From NCBI GenBank assembly GCA_963745865.1, contig CAVUYZ010000003.1, positions 62,001 through 126,000 on the forward strand: 64,000 bases of DNA, written 5' to 3'. This document shows, piece by piece, positions 1 through 8,590 of this stretch. Position 1 is the stretch's first letter; every line of letters begins with the position of its first letter. The position numbers and the translations under genes were made by a program. The notes beneath the pieces are model-generated. The model saw only the letters and a list, made by a program, of their open reading frames with translations. It searched no databases and had not been told where the DNA came from. The stretch is from JAHEDH01 sp963745865. GTDB taxonomy: Bacteria; Actinomycetota; Acidimicrobiia; Spongiisociales; ZC4RG35.

Positions 1-775
1 GGTCCTCGAGCGTGAGCGGAGTGCCGTCCTTCGACGCGCCGAACACGACGCGGCCCACCCGTTCCCGGAGGTTCCTGAGCGCCGATGCGTAGTCCTCTCC
101 GTCTACCAGCGCCAGGATCGCCATCAGCTCGGAGGCGACGGTGATGTCGAAGCCCGTCTCCCTCGGTCGACCGTCCGGGCGACCGCCGAGGCCGACGATC
201 ACATTGCGAAGCGTGCGGTCGTTGATGTCGACGACCCGGTTCCATTGGAGCCGGAATGTGTCGATCGAGAGCCGCGACAGCCCCAGATCGGCGAGCTGGG
301 CGTCGGTGAGGCGGGATTCGTGATACCACCTGGCATCGATGGCGGCAGCCACGAGGTTGTGTGCCGCCGAGATGGCATGGATGTCGCCGGTCAGATGGAG
401 GTTGAACTCGTCCATCGGGATCACCTGGCTGTACCCGCCGCCTGCCGCGCCGCCCTTGATCCCGAACGTCGGCCCCATCGACGGTTGGCGGATCGCGGCA
501 ATGGCGTCCTTTCCGATCTTCCCGAGGCCCTGGGCGAGTCCGACGGTCGTCGTCGACTTGCCTTCGCCGAGTGGCGTCGGCGTGATCGCAGTGACGACGA
601 CGTAGCGGCCTCGTGGATTCGCCCCGATCCGCTTGAGTGCGTCGAGGTGGACCTTCGCCTTGGTGGAGCCGAAGGGGATCACCTCCTCGGGCAGCAGGCC
701 GACGCGTTCGGCCAACTCGGTGATGGGGATCGTGGTCGCGGCACGGGCGATGTCGATGTCGCTTGGAATTGCCAT
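1..775 (-). CDS. fhs: Formate--tetrahydrofolate ligase, N-terminal part (cut by window edge)
   Basis: ATP-dependent ligase that makes 10-formyl-THF from formate and THF in cytosolic one-carbon metabolism. The frame read leftwards from ATG at 775 starts MAIPSDIDIARAA and stays open to base 1, giving about 258 of the roughly 555 residues usual for the family. The nucleotide-binding loop TPTPLGEGKSTT is at residues 66-77, followed by the conserved stretches RQPSMGPTFGIKGGAAGGG and FNLHLTGDIHAI. No frameshift is seen in the visible part. The C-terminal half and the stop lie outside the window. The 110 bases between this start and the sodX stop should hold its promoter, but I could not pick out convincing boxes. 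Confidence 0.96.
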   Translation of the reverse strand, partial: MAIPSDIDIARAATTIPITELAERVGLLPEEVIPFGSTKAKVHLDALKRIGANPRGRYVVVTAITPTPLGEGKSTTTVGLAQGLGKIGKDAIAAIRQPSMGPTFGIKGGAAGGGYSQVIPMDEFNLHLTGDIHAISAAHNLVAAAIDARWYHESRLTDAQLADLGLSRLSIDTFRLQWNRVVDINDRTLRNVIVGLGGRPDGRPRETGFDITVASELMAILALVDGEDYASALRNLRERVGRVVFGASKDGTPLTLED

Positions 776-886
776 GGAATCCTCTGATCGAGAGACGGAC
801 GCGACACTACAGCCAGGCGTACGCGTCAAGAAGGGAATCCGGGCTCGAGTACCCGATCTCGGTGGCACGGACAGGCGATGTCCGGC

Positions 887-1294
887 TCAGAGCAGGCGGA
901 TGTGGCCGGCCGGCCAGTATCTGAGTCGGATTCGATATGACCCCGCAATCGGCACGGGTCCGATGGTTCTCGAGTCGGCGCGGGTGATGGCGCGGTCGTC
1001 GGAGACAACGAACATTGAGCCCGCGGGGATTTCCCACGCCCCGGAGTCGATCAACTCGTCGCGTTGGGGGTCGGAGAACCGCTCTCCGTCGATCGTCCCC
1101 CGATCCAGGTCGATCGTCTCTTCAGCGAGGCCGAGGACGCGTTTCACCATCCAGAATCCCTGCCGGGCGGGATGCTCGAAGGCCACGATGTCGAATCGTC
1201 GCGGTCGGGTTTCGGTCTGTCCGAGGAGGTAGTCACCCGGCTCGAGCGTCGGTCTCATCGAGTTCTCGACGACCTCGAAACGCCGGAATCTCAC
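887..1294 (-). CDS. sodX: Nickel-type superoxide dismutase maturation protease (S26 signal peptidase family)
   Basis: A 135-residue serine protease of the S26 type that removes the leader of Ni-SOD so that the new N-terminal His can bind nickel. The Ser/Lys dyad is visible: Ser12 in ENSMRPTLEPGDYLL and Lys51 in WMVKRVLGL. It lacks the long membrane anchor of ordinary signal peptidases, as is usual for SodX. The GTG start at 1294 is chosen because GGAGAA lies about 5 bases upstream; an open frame extends further but would run into the divergent sodN. It is divergent from sodN with about 70 bases between the starts, the expected pairing. Confidence 0.85.
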   Translation of the reverse strand: MRFRRFEVVENSMRPTLEPGDYLLGQTETRPRRFDIVAFEHPARQGFWMVKRVLGLAEETIDLDRGTIDGERFSDPQRDELIDSGAWEIPAGSMFVVSDDRAITRADSRTIGPVPIAGSYRIRLRYWPAGHIRLL

Positions 1295-1363
1295 GGTTCT
1301 CCGGTATGCGTGTCCACTGGGGGTGAGTATGGTCGGTGGTACGCAAACAACGGAGGTAACCCC

Positions 1364-1781
1364 ATGGGCATGTTCAGACCCGCGACCGTGGCACACGCAC
1401 ACTGCGACCTGTATTGCGGCGTGTACGACCCGGCGCAAGCAAAGATCGAAGCAATGTCTGTCTGGAAGTCGGCGCAGAAGTATCACGACTCAGACGACGA
1501 TGTCTTCCGCGATCGCGCCGATCCTGATCAAAGAAGAGCGCGCTGAGCTCACCAAGCACCATCTGAACGTGTTGTGGGCCGACTTCTTCAGCGCTGACCA
1601 TCGTGCCGAGTTCCCGACGCTCGACGACCTGTTCTGGCGGGCCATCCACCAGGCCGGCGTCGCCAAGAAGTCGATGGATCCTGCCGAGGGAGAGAAGCTG
1701 GTCGGTCTCATCGACGAGATCGCCGAGATCTTCTGGAAGACCGACAAGGCAAAGAGCATGGGCGTCTACCCGCCGGCCTGA
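1364..1781 (+). CDS. sodN: Nickel superoxide dismutase (one frameshift)
   Basis: Ni-SOD disproportionates superoxide in the cytoplasm using Ni bound by the N-terminal hook of the processed protein. A short leader (MGMFRPATVAHA) precedes HCDLYCGVYDPAQA. His1, Cys2, Cys6 and Tyr9 of the hook are present, but position 5, normally Pro, is Tyr. The reading frame breaks near 1520: one extra base (g) separates DDDVFRDRA from ILIKEERAELTKHH; downstream WADFF and FPTLDDLFWRA fit the four-helix body. Start ATG 1364 follows GGAGGT by 6 bases. A second in-frame ATG lies at 1370. Product about 138 residues including the leader. The divergent neighbour is its maturation protease. The frameshift is probably a sequence error. 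Confidence 0.93.
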
Positions 1782-1834
1782 GCCACGACCAGTCACGACC
1801 GATCGAGGGGCCCGAATTGGGTCCCTCGATCGCG

Positions 1835-3301
1835 CTACACCGCGTCGGAGGCGGATGCCAGGGTCGATCGCCTGGCCAAGTCTCTCGAGATCGCCACCGC
1901 CACGTCGACCGGGATATCGATGATGGGGATCCGGGTCCGGCCACCAGCGGTGTCGACGTGCACCGTGGCGAGCGCCAGCCGACGCTGGAACGGACTACGC
2001 CGAACCGAGACGGTCTGCACCTTGTCGAGCGGAACGGACCACGTTCGGCGTGAGAACACGCCGGATCTCGTCACCATGTGGTTCTGTCCGGTGCGGAAAC
2101 CGAGCGCTCGGAATCGCGCACGGCTGTAGAGCGCCGAGACCGCCGCGACCGTGACGAGGGCCGTCGGCCACTGGCCGGTGAACCAGACGATCGGTGCGGC
2201 CGGCACGACGAGCGTGACCGCTGTCCGGACGAACGCACGCCGCAACGTGAGGCGTGAAACTGGCTCGAGCTCGGTCAACTCCGCCACGGGCTGACCGAGG
2301 GCGCGGGCGGCGAGATCGTGTGCCGCATCGATCCCAGCGATCGGCGTCAACACACCGCTACCGCCGCTCTCGCCGCCGGGAGATCCGGCTGTCTCGGCGA
2401 CAACGGTCGCTCGGCCCGCCATTCGACGGAGCAGCGGCTGCTCGATCCGGACGGTCTGGATGCGATGCCGGGGCGACGACGCTCGAAACCGTGACAGGAG
2501 GCCGTGGGTGCGAACGAGGTCATCGCCGACCGCCACGAGTTCGAACTCCCAATACCTGAGGAGCGTGGTGGCGATCGATGCCACCCAGCCGACGATCGCG
2601 GCCAACCCGACGACGCGGCGATCGCCACTGCGGCGGCTGCTCCCGATGTGAGCCGGTCGGTGAGCGAAGGAAGGAGCTGCTCGAGTCGGTCGACCGTGTC
2701 GGCGGTTGCGTCGTCGAAGAGTTGGAAGGCCGAAGCGACCAGGACCACCAGGGCGCCCAGTCGGTTGGACGTCGCTCCCGCCACGACGAGATCCCACGCT
2801 CCAACGCGCTGCCATGAGCTCGGGTTCGATCTTCGCTTCTCCCGGCAGACTCCGGCGCTCGACCTGGTGGGTGGCGATCCAACCCTCCAGCGCGTCGACA
2901 TCGGTCTGTGACAGGTACTTGAGCGTGAGCTCGGAGCCCGACCCTCCGGCCGTCTCTGCATCGAGCTGGTACACGCCGAAGAGCCGAGCCAGGAGGCTCT
3001 GTCGTCGGTCGACTCGTTGGATCCGCTCGACGGGGATGGTCCGATCGTCGATCTGGAGCAGTCCGGAACGGACCCGAAGCCGATCGTCTTCGACCCACCA
3101 ATGGAGTCTCAGCCATCCGAACCCGGCCACCATGGCCGCTATCCCCGTGGCAGCAACTGCGGTGAACAGCGTCTGAGCGATGTTTGCTCGGTTGAAGGCA
3201 ATCACCACGACGAGCGGAATCAGGAACTGGCGCAGCGAGTCGATCCCGTTGAGAATCGGCGTGACCGGGCTGGTGCGGCTCGGCTCGGAGAGCGTTGTCA
3301 C
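1835..3301 (-). CDS. Tandem bacterial PH-domain (DUF304/bPH2) membrane protein, YdbT-like
   Basis: Membrane protein of about 488 residues with repeated bacterial PH-like domains and hydrophobic segments near the N terminus (FLIPLVVVIAF) and in the middle (VVGLAAIVGWVASIATTLL). PH signatures include DRLRVRSGLLQIDDRTIPVERIQ, DDLVRTHGLL with RIQTVRIEQPLLRR, and TRSGVFSRRTWSVPLDKVQTV, so at least three PH-type units. The middle is out of frame between about 2809 and 2620: the readable protein there is GAWDLVVAGATSNRLGA and following residues, so one base was gained and one lost, restoring frame. GTG start at 3301 overlaps the stop of the upstream bPH2 gene (GTGA). Function unknown; E. coli YdbS/YdbT are a similar paired arrangement. 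Confidence 0.8.
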   Translation of the reverse strand: MTTLSEPSRTSPVTPILNGIDSLRQFLIPLVVVIAFNRANIAQTLFTAVAATGIAAMVAGFGWLRLHWWVEDDRLRVRSGLLQIDDRTIPVERIQRVDRRQSLLARLFGVYQLDAETAGGSGSELTLKYLSQTDVDALEGWIATHQVERRSLPGEAKIEPELMAARWSVGSRRGGSDVQPTGRPGGPGRFGLPTLRRRNRRHGRPTRAAPSFAHRPAHIGSSRRSGDRRVVGLAAIVGWVASIATTLLRYWEFELVAVGDDLVRTHGLLSRFRASSPRHRIQTVRIEQPLLRRMAGRATVVAETAGSPGGESGGSGVLTPIAGIDAAHDLAARALGQPVAELTELEPVSRLTLRRAFVRTAVTLVVPAAPIVWFTGQWPTALVTVAAVSALYSRARFRALGFRTGQNHMVTRSGVFSRRTWSVPLDKVQTVSVRRSPFQRRLALATVHVDTAGGRTRIPIIDIPVDVAVAISRDLARRSTLASASDAV

Positions 3302-3816
3302 GATCCGATGAGCGCCGTTCTCAGCGCCTCGGCCCGATCTTCGGTCAGTCCGGGGATCGACGCATCCGCTTCGCGGGTTCCCGCCGTGTAGATGCTGAGC
3401 CGTCGGAGTCCGAAGAAGCGATCGAGTGGACCGCTCGAGATGTCGACGTGCTGGATGCGGACACGTGGGACGATTCTGGTGAGCTTGAAGACGACGCCGC
3501 GGTCGATGATCACATCCCGCTCGGTCAACTCCCAGGTCCAGTTGCTGAATCTCGTGGCTGTCCTCCACACGGCGAAGACGACGAGGGCGACGAATGTCGC
3601 GGCGGCGACGACGCCACCGGCGATGTCGATCAGAAAGAGGTCGATCAGAAAGAGGTCGATCTGGAACACGGCGACCGTGATGACGGCGATCGGTATCAGA
3701 TAGCCACCGAACCACACCCACCGCACCGTGGTGGCGAGATGTTGCCGGTCGAAGGTGGCCGGTGTCCATTGCGCGACTGCATCGGCCGCTGTCGGAGGGG
3801 AGTCCCGACTCTTCAC
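3298..3816 (-). CDS. Bacterial PH-domain (DUF304/bPH2) membrane protein, YdbS-like
   Basis: 172-residue protein with two hydrophobic segments (WFGGYLIPIAVITVAVF and GGVVAAATFVALVVFAVW) followed by one bPH2 domain (WELTERDVIIDRGVVFKLT, VPRVRIQHVDISSGPLDRFFGL). It pairs with the downstream tandem-PH gene, overlapping it by 4 bases, and follows metG. The start is uncertain: GTG 3816 is in frame, but GGAGGA sits in good position before an ATG 12 bases upstream, in another frame (MAPGEES), so the true N terminus may begin there with an early frameshift. The stretch between the two membrane segments carries a perfect 15-bp tandem duplication that makes LIDLF occur twice. Confidence 0.75.
   Translation of the reverse strand: MKSRDSPPTAADAVAQWTPATFDRQHLATTVRWVWFGGYLIPIAVITVAVFQIDLFLIDLFLIDIAGGVVAAATFVALVVFAVWRTATRFSNWTWELTERDVIIDRGVVFKLTRIVPRVRIQHVDISSGPLDRFFGLRRLSIYTAGTREADASIPGLTEDRAEALRTALIGS
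3626..3655. repeat. Perfect tandem duplication of 15 bp inside the bPH2 gene
   Basis: The unit tcgatcagaaagagg occurs twice in direct succession (3626-3640, 3641-3655) and is followed by a third partial copy (tcgat). It is in phase and adds five residues (LIDLF) to a hydrophobic stretch, so it does not break the gene. Confidence 0.9.
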
Positions 3817-3843
3817 CGGGAGCCATGGTGTCCTCCTCTTCCA

Positions 3844-5493
3844 TCAGTCGTCGAGGACGTCGTCGTCCAGTTTCGTGAAGAGCGGTTCGACCGGGCCGAT
3901 CGCCTGCCCGGCAGGGAGCTCGGGGCGAGTCCAGTCGGTGACCGATCCGAGGCCGAGCATCGATCCGAGCCGGTCAGATGTGAACGGAAGGAACGGCGTG
4001 AGCGCCACCCGCAGACCGGAGATGGCCTGGAGCGCTGTCCAGAGGATCGATGCGCCGCGTTCGCGGTCTACCTTGACGACCTTCCACGGCTCCTGTGCAT
4101 TCAGATAGACATTGACCGTCTGGGCACCTTCCAGCGCTCGACGGAGTGCATTCCGCAGCTCCACCCTGCCGATCGCAGCACCCACGTCGGCGAGCATGGC
4201 GTCGGTGGCGTCGAGCACCTGCTGATCCTCTGCGGTCAGGCGACCGGGCTCGGGCACTGCGTCGTCGAAGGTTCTGGCGGTCATCGAGGCGACCCGGTTC
4301 ACCAGGTTTCCCCACGTGGCGACGAGCTCGTCGTTGACGCGCCTGACGATCTGGCCATCGGACAGGTCGGTGTCATTGTGCTCGGGGAGGATGGATCCGA
4401 GTGCATATCGGAGCGCATCGGGCTCGAGCCGGTCCGCATACCAACCGATCGAGCGCCCGATCCCGCGCGAGGCCGATGCCTTGTCGCCCCTGAAGGTGAC
4501 GTACTGATTCGCCGGCACATCGGTCGGCAGGTTCAATCCGCCGTAGCCCATCAGTTGGCAGGGCCAGATGACCGTGTGGAACACGATGTTGTCCTTGCCG
4601 ACGAAGTAGTAGCTCTCGGCATCGGGATTCTCCCACCATGCCTTCCAGGCGTCGGCGTCGCCCGATCTCTGAGCCCACTCCTTGGCAGCGGACAGGTATC
4701 CGATCACGGCGTCGAACCAGACGTAGATCCGCTTGCCCTCGCCGATCGTGTTGTAGGGGGCGGGGATCTCGATACCCCATTCGAGATCCCGCGTGATCGC
4801 TCGGTCCTGGAGTCCCTCCTGGGTGAACCCAATGGCCATGTTGAGCACGTGCTTACGCCATCCCTCCCGGGACTCGAGCCAAGCGAGCAGGTCGTCCTGG
4901 AACTTCGAGAGCAGCAAGAAGTAGTGGTTCGTCTCACGTAGCTCGGGAGTCGCGCCGGTGAACTTGCTCCTGGGCGAGATGAGGTCGGTGGGGTCCAGCT
5001 GGCGGCCGCAGTTGTCGCACTGATCTCCCCGAGCCCCCTCGTAGTCACAGTGCGGGCATGTCCCTTCGACATAGCGGTCGGGGAGGAACCGGTCGGCTTC
5101 TGGGTCGAAGAGCTGCTCGCTGGCTCGAGCTTCGATGTAGCCCTTGTCGGCCAGGGTCTTGAAGATGTCCTGGGTCACGTCGCGGTGAATGGCGGTGCCG
5201 GTCGACGTGTACAGGTCCCACGAGATCCCGATCTTGTCCCAGGCCTCGAGGAACTCGGCGTGGTATCGGTCAACGATCTCCTGGGGGGAGACCCCTTCGT
5301 TCTCCGCTCGAACCGTGATCGGTGTCCCGTGGACATCAGAGCCGGAGACCATCAAGACGTCGTTCCCCGCCAGCCGCTGATACCTCGCAAAGATGTCGGC
5401 GGGCAGATAGGCCCCAGCGAGGTGGCCCAGGTGCCGGGGGCCCGAGGCATAGGGCCAGGCGACTGCGACGAGGATGTTCCGAGGTGATGACAT
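3844..5493 (-). CDS. metG: Methionyl-tRNA synthetase
   Basis: Charges initiator and elongator tRNA-Met with methionine in the cytosol. 549 residues, intact. The class I HIGH motif appears as HLGH (residues 21-24), the zinc knuckle has Cys at about 146, 149, 159 and 162 (CPHC...CDNC), and the KMSKS loop is the variant KASASRG (about 338-344). The anticodon-binding helical domain follows, but there is no C-terminal tRNA-binding (OB-fold) extension, so this is the short form. Starts with ATG 5493. Its stop lies just ahead of the two bPH2 genes, which may be cotranscribed with it. Confidence 0.97.
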   Translation of the reverse strand: MSSPRNILVAVAWPYASGPRHLGHLAGAYLPADIFARYQRLAGNDVLMVSGSDVHGTPITVRAENEGVSPQEIVDRYHAEFLEAWDKIGISWDLYTSTGTAIHRDVTQDIFKTLADKGYIEARASEQLFDPEADRFLPDRYVEGTCPHCDYEGARGDQCDNCGRQLDPTDLISPRSKFTGATPELRETNHYFLLLSKFQDDLLAWLESREGWRKHVLNMAIGFTQEGLQDRAITRDLEWGIEIPAPYNTIGEGKRIYVWFDAVIGYLSAAKEWAQRSGDADAWKAWWENPDAESYYFVGKDNIVFHTVIWPCQLMGYGGLNLPTDVPANQYVTFRGDKASASRGIGRSIGWYADRLEPDALRYALGSILPEHNDTDLSDGQIVRRVNDELVATWGNLVNRVASMTARTFDDAVPEPGRLTAEDQQVLDATDAMLADVGAAIGRVELRNALRRALEGAQTVNVYLNAQEPWKVVKVDRERGASILWTALQAISGLRVALTPFLPFTSDRLGSMLGLGSVTDWTRPELPAGQAIGPVEPLFTKLDDDVLDD

Positions 5494-5546
5494 GGGGTGA
5501 GGCTACCCGGCCGTCGGGAGATGCCTGGCCCGACGGCCCTGCGCGG

Positions 5547-6440
5547 TCAGATTCGCGGGACGGATCTCGGTATGCGTCTGCCGGCTCGGTCCGACATCCA
5601 CACTCCGACGAGAATCAGAGTCGAACCGAACGCAAACCCGATCGAGAGCGGATCGCCGAGTAGCACGATGGCTCCGATCGCGGCGACGACAGGGACGAGG
5701 TATCCGGCATTGGCGACGGTGGCGGCAGTCGCGAGCTCGGCGGCGCGCAGGATGGCGAAGAAGGGGATGGCGGTCGAGAAGACCGCCATTGCGGTCAGGC
5801 CCAGCCACTGGATTCCCGTCAGGTTGCCGAGTGCGAATCCCCCGAAGGGGGCAGATGCGATGCCGACGGCAACGGTCGCCGCGAGGAATTGCGGCACGAC
5901 GAGATCGAGCGCCCCGTGGTTCATGGCGTAGCGTCGGTTGAGGGCACCGCCGATCCCTGCGGTGAGGACGCCGGCTGCCCCCAGCGCCAGGCCCGCGACC
6001 GAGAGGCCGCTCCCGTCCGGCGAGCGTGAGCCGACCACCAACACGACAACGCCGACGATGGCGATAGTGATGCCCGGCAGTCGGGCTACTTCGAAACGCT
6101 CGCCCGGAACAAGGCGATGAGCACATGCAATGGTGGTGACGGGGATGAACGCAACCAGGATCCCTGCAACGGAGGCGGGCAGCAGATCCGTCGCAAAGGT
6201 CAGGAAGATCGTCGGTGCGGCCACATTCACCACGCCGAGGAGGATTCCGCGGTTCCTCACCGCCGGTGAACCGAGTCGGCGTCTCACAACGAGCGCGATG
6301 ATCAGGGTTCCGAGTGCGTAGCGCGGCACGAAGAACTGCCAGACCTCGACGCCCGAGTCGAGCAGTGCCTTGGACAGCGGGAAGCCACCGCCGAAACCGA
6401 GGGTCACCAGCCCGATCCAGATCCACGGTTGTTTCGACAT
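5547..6440 (-). CDS. EamA/DMT-family permease
   Basis: 297-residue inner membrane protein with about ten hydrophobic segments and the two-fold EamA repeat (first half around LVTLGFGGGFPLSKALL, second around GLALGAAGVLTAGIGGALNRRYA). Members of the drug/metabolite transporter superfamily export or import small metabolites; the substrate cannot be told from sequence. ATG 6440 (MSKQPWIWIGL) is preferred to an in-frame ATG at 6542, because the extra 34 residues are hydrophilic and would overlap the divergent mscS start. It ends about 50 bases upstream of metG in the same direction. Confidence 0.85.
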   Translation of the reverse strand: MSKQPWIWIGLVTLGFGGGFPLSKALLDSGVEVWQFFVPRYALGTLIIALVVRRRLGSPAVRNRGILLGVVNVAAPTIFLTFATDLLPASVAGILVAFIPVTTIACAHRLVPGERFEVARLPGITIAIVGVVVLVVGSRSPDGSGLSVAGLALGAAGVLTAGIGGALNRRYAMNHGALDLVVPQFLAATVAVGIASAPFGGFALGNLTGIQWLGLTAMAVFSTAIPFFAILRAAELATAATVANAGYLVPVVAAIGAIVLLGDPLSIGFAFGSTLILVGVWMSDRAGRRIPRSVPRI

Positions 6441-6511
6441 CGTGGAAGTGTCGGTGGCTGCACGGTTCCCGCCAAATCCCGATGGCACCGGGCACCGGGT
6501 AGGTTCGCCCC

Positions 6512-7487
6512 ATGATGGCTCTGTTCCAGGTAGCATCGACAACCACCACGGTCGACGGCGGGTTCATCCCCGTCGAGGGACCGGACCCGACGACCATCAA
6601 CCCGTTCGATTCGGAGTTCTGGAATCCCATGATCGACCAGATCAGGAGCTTCCAGCAGAGCGCCGTGGCGTTCATCCCGCGCCTGATCGTCGGCATGGTG
6701 GCGCCGGCGATTGCTCTGGTTGCCGTCAGGCTGGTGAGCAAGGCAGTACATCGATCACTCTCAGTCAGTCGCGCAGACGAGTTGGTGGTCAGTCTCGTGG
6801 TCAATGTCACGAGATATGGCCTGTACTTCGTCGCCGTGCTCTTCGGTCTATCGGCTGCCGGTATTCCGGTCGGGACCTTGCTGGGCGGGATGGCCGTACT
6901 GGGTCTGGCCGTCGCCTTCGCCGTCCAGGACATCGGAGAGAACTTGATCTCCGGGGTTCTGGTGATGCTTCGCAGACCGTTCGCGAATGGTGACCAGATC
7001 ATCACGGGTGACTACGAGGGCACGGTCGATCAACATCGATCTCCGAGCGACCACGATCATCGACTACGACGGCGAGAAGATCATCGTCCCGAACCGCGAC
7101 GTGTACCAAAACCCTTTGATCAACCTCACCGAGCGAGGAAGCCGACGCACCAGGGTGATGGTGGGCGTGAGCTACGACGACGACCAGGACGATGCGCGCG
7201 ACGTGATCTCGCGCGCCGCCAGGACGGTTGACGGCGTGCTCGACGATCCGGCAGTTCAGGTCTATTTGACCCCACTGGGTGCCTCGAGCGTGGACTTCGA
7301 GATCAGGTATTGGACCATGCCAGACATCGCGTCGGTGCAGAGCGTCCAGGATCGGATGATCTCGGCCGTCAAGCGGGCACTCGATGAGAACGGGTTCACG
7401 ATCCCGTGGCCGATTCGGACCCTCAAGTTCGAAACGCCGCTCCAGGTGGGTGGCGCGGAGACGCCGCCCGTTCGGTCAACCGACTGA
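6512..7487 (+). CDS. Small-conductance mechanosensitive channel, MscS family (one frameshift)
   Basis: Membrane channel that opens under turgor stress. The N-terminal part has several transmembrane helices (FIPRLIVGMVAPAIALVAV; YGLYFVAVLFGLSAAG) and the Gly/Ala-rich pore helix (LGGMAVLGLAVAFAVQDIGENL), then the cytoplasmic beta domain with the signature LRRPFANGDQI. The frame breaks near 7030: EGTV is followed in another frame by SINIDLRATTIIDYDGEKI, VPNRDV and the C-terminal alpha/beta domain ending at 7487. Length about 325 residues, normal for the short MscS type. ATG 6512 is followed immediately by another ATG. The break is most likely a sequence error, since both halves are well conserved. 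Confidence 0.88.
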
Positions 7488-7521
7488 TCGGGGTATGGTC
7501 GATCGGCAACGAGGAGACAGT

Positions 7522-8001
7522 GTGGCAGACATCGATCCCATCGAATTCCGGAATGCCGCCGGCCAGTTCTTGACCGGCGTCACTGTGGTGACGACCCGCG
7601 ACGACGCAGGTGATTGGCACGGGTTGACCGCTAATTCGTTCACGTCGGTCTCACTCGATCCGCCGATGGTTCTCGTCTGCATCGGCGACGACACCTCCAC
7701 CGTCGAAGCGTTCAGCGATGGCAACGGCTTCGTGGTGCATGTTCTCGCCGAGTCTCAACGCGGCATCTCGGTCCAGTTCGCCGCCAAGGGCATCGATCGG
7801 TTCGAGGGTCTGGATGTCGGAGCGGGATTCAACGAACTTCCGGTGTTGTCAGGGACGCTCGCCACGTTCGAATGCAGTCTGGCTCACGTGTACGAGGGCG
7901 GTGACCATCTCATCTTCGTCGGGACCGTCGAGCGACTGACCACGGGCGACACCGAGGTACCTGCGCTGGGGTACTTCCGTGGTCGGTACGTGAGTAGCTG
8001 A
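7522..8001 (+). CDS. Flavin reductase-like FMN-binding protein
   Basis: 159-residue protein of the HpaC/RutF-type flavin reductase family, which reduces FMN with NAD(P)H for partner monooxygenases. The typical core is clear: DPIEFRNAAGQFLTGVTVVTT, GLTANSFTSVSLDPPMVLVC and the late GGDHLIFVGTV. GTG 7522 is chosen because GAGGAG sits 5 bases upstream; an in-frame ATG at 7495 is possible. The C terminus is only 12 bases from the end of the convergent microcompartment operon. No partner oxygenase lies in the window. Confidence 0.85.
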   Translation: MADIDPIEFRNAAGQFLTGVTVVTTRDDAGDWHGLTANSFTSVSLDPPMVLVCIGDDTSTVEAFSDGNGFVVHVLAESQRGISVQFAAKGIDRFEGLDVGAGFNELPVLSGTLATFECSLAHVYEGGDHLIFVGTVERLTTGDTEVPALGYFRGRYVSS

Positions 8002-8013
8002 TCGCAACCGACC

Positions 8014-8292
8014 TCAGGCATGCTCGGGAACGTCGGTTTCATCCACGATGCCCACGATGAGCGCCCGAATCGGCCCGGTCGACACGCCCATGATCTGGCG
8101 GGCCCCGGTGCCTTCATCCATGATCAGGACAGTGTCACCGACGCCGGCGTCGACCGTGTCAACGGCGATGACGTAGTCGCCGGTCATGGCCCCTCCCGGC
8201 GAGATGTAGTCGCAGAGGAGCACCCGCTGATGATCGAAGATCGGAGCCTTGATGGTCGCGACGACCGTGCCTGCCACCTTGGCCAGTTTCAT
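8014..8292 (-). CDS. BMC-P pentameric shell vertex protein (EutN/CcmL family), third copy
   Basis: 92-residue EutN/CcmL protein that would form the pentamers capping shell vertices. It starts MKLAKVAGTVVATIKAP and shows the family features GDYVIAVDTVDAGVGDTVLIM and a late beta strand ALIVGIVDET. ATG 8292 overlaps the stop of the preceding BMC-P gene (ATGA). It is the last gene of the operon and runs up to the convergent flavin reductase gene with 12 bases between stops. Having three different BMC-P genes in one operon is common in metabolosome loci; which one is structurally essential cannot be told. Confidence 0.92.
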   Translation of the reverse strand: MKLAKVAGTVVATIKAPIFDHQRVLLCDYISPGGAMTGDYVIAVDTVDAGVGDTVLIMDEGTGARQIMGVSTGPIRALIVGIVDETDVPEHA

Positions 8293-8586
8293 CGTTTGCG
8301 CTTCTTCGTGGGTCGGGGAGTGATGTCGACCTGGTCGACGAGACCCACGATCGCGTGATCGATGGGCACGAACGGCTCTGGCATGGCTTGGGCCGCCTCG
8401 CGTGATCCGACGAAGTAGACGAGATCGCCGGGCCCCGCCATCGCGACGCCGTCCGCTGCGACCAGCGCGCGGCCACGGGCATCGCCGTCCCTGGTGAGCG
8501 GCTGGACGATGAGGAACTTGACCCCGTCGAGTTGGGGAGTCTTCTCCGTCGCCACGACCGATCCGATCACCCGGCCCAGAGTGCAT
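8289..8586 (-). CDS. BMC-P pentameric shell vertex protein, second copy (frameshift near its start)
   Basis: EutN/CcmL family. The readable frame from 8570 is MIGSVVATEKTPQLDGVKFL and continues through LVAADGVAMAGPGDLVYFV to a basic tail (RPTKKRKR). Family members normally begin with an M-x-L-G-R-V-I-G-S-V strand. The codons for LGRV lie directly upstream, but one extra base near 8578 separates them from ATG 8586 (atgcac). The intended start is therefore probably 8586; if the sequence is correct, translation would have to begin at GTG 8570. ATG 8586 is 2 bases beyond the end of the preceding BMC-T gene. The Lys/Arg-rich C terminus is unusual among the three pentamer genes here. Confidence 0.85.
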
Positions 8587-8590
8587 CAGC

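Noticed and set aside
3295..4941. Long plus-strand open frame (548 residues) opposite metG
   Set aside because: Antisense shadow: composition is typical of reading the complement of a high-GC gene, and metG on the other strand is complete and conserved.
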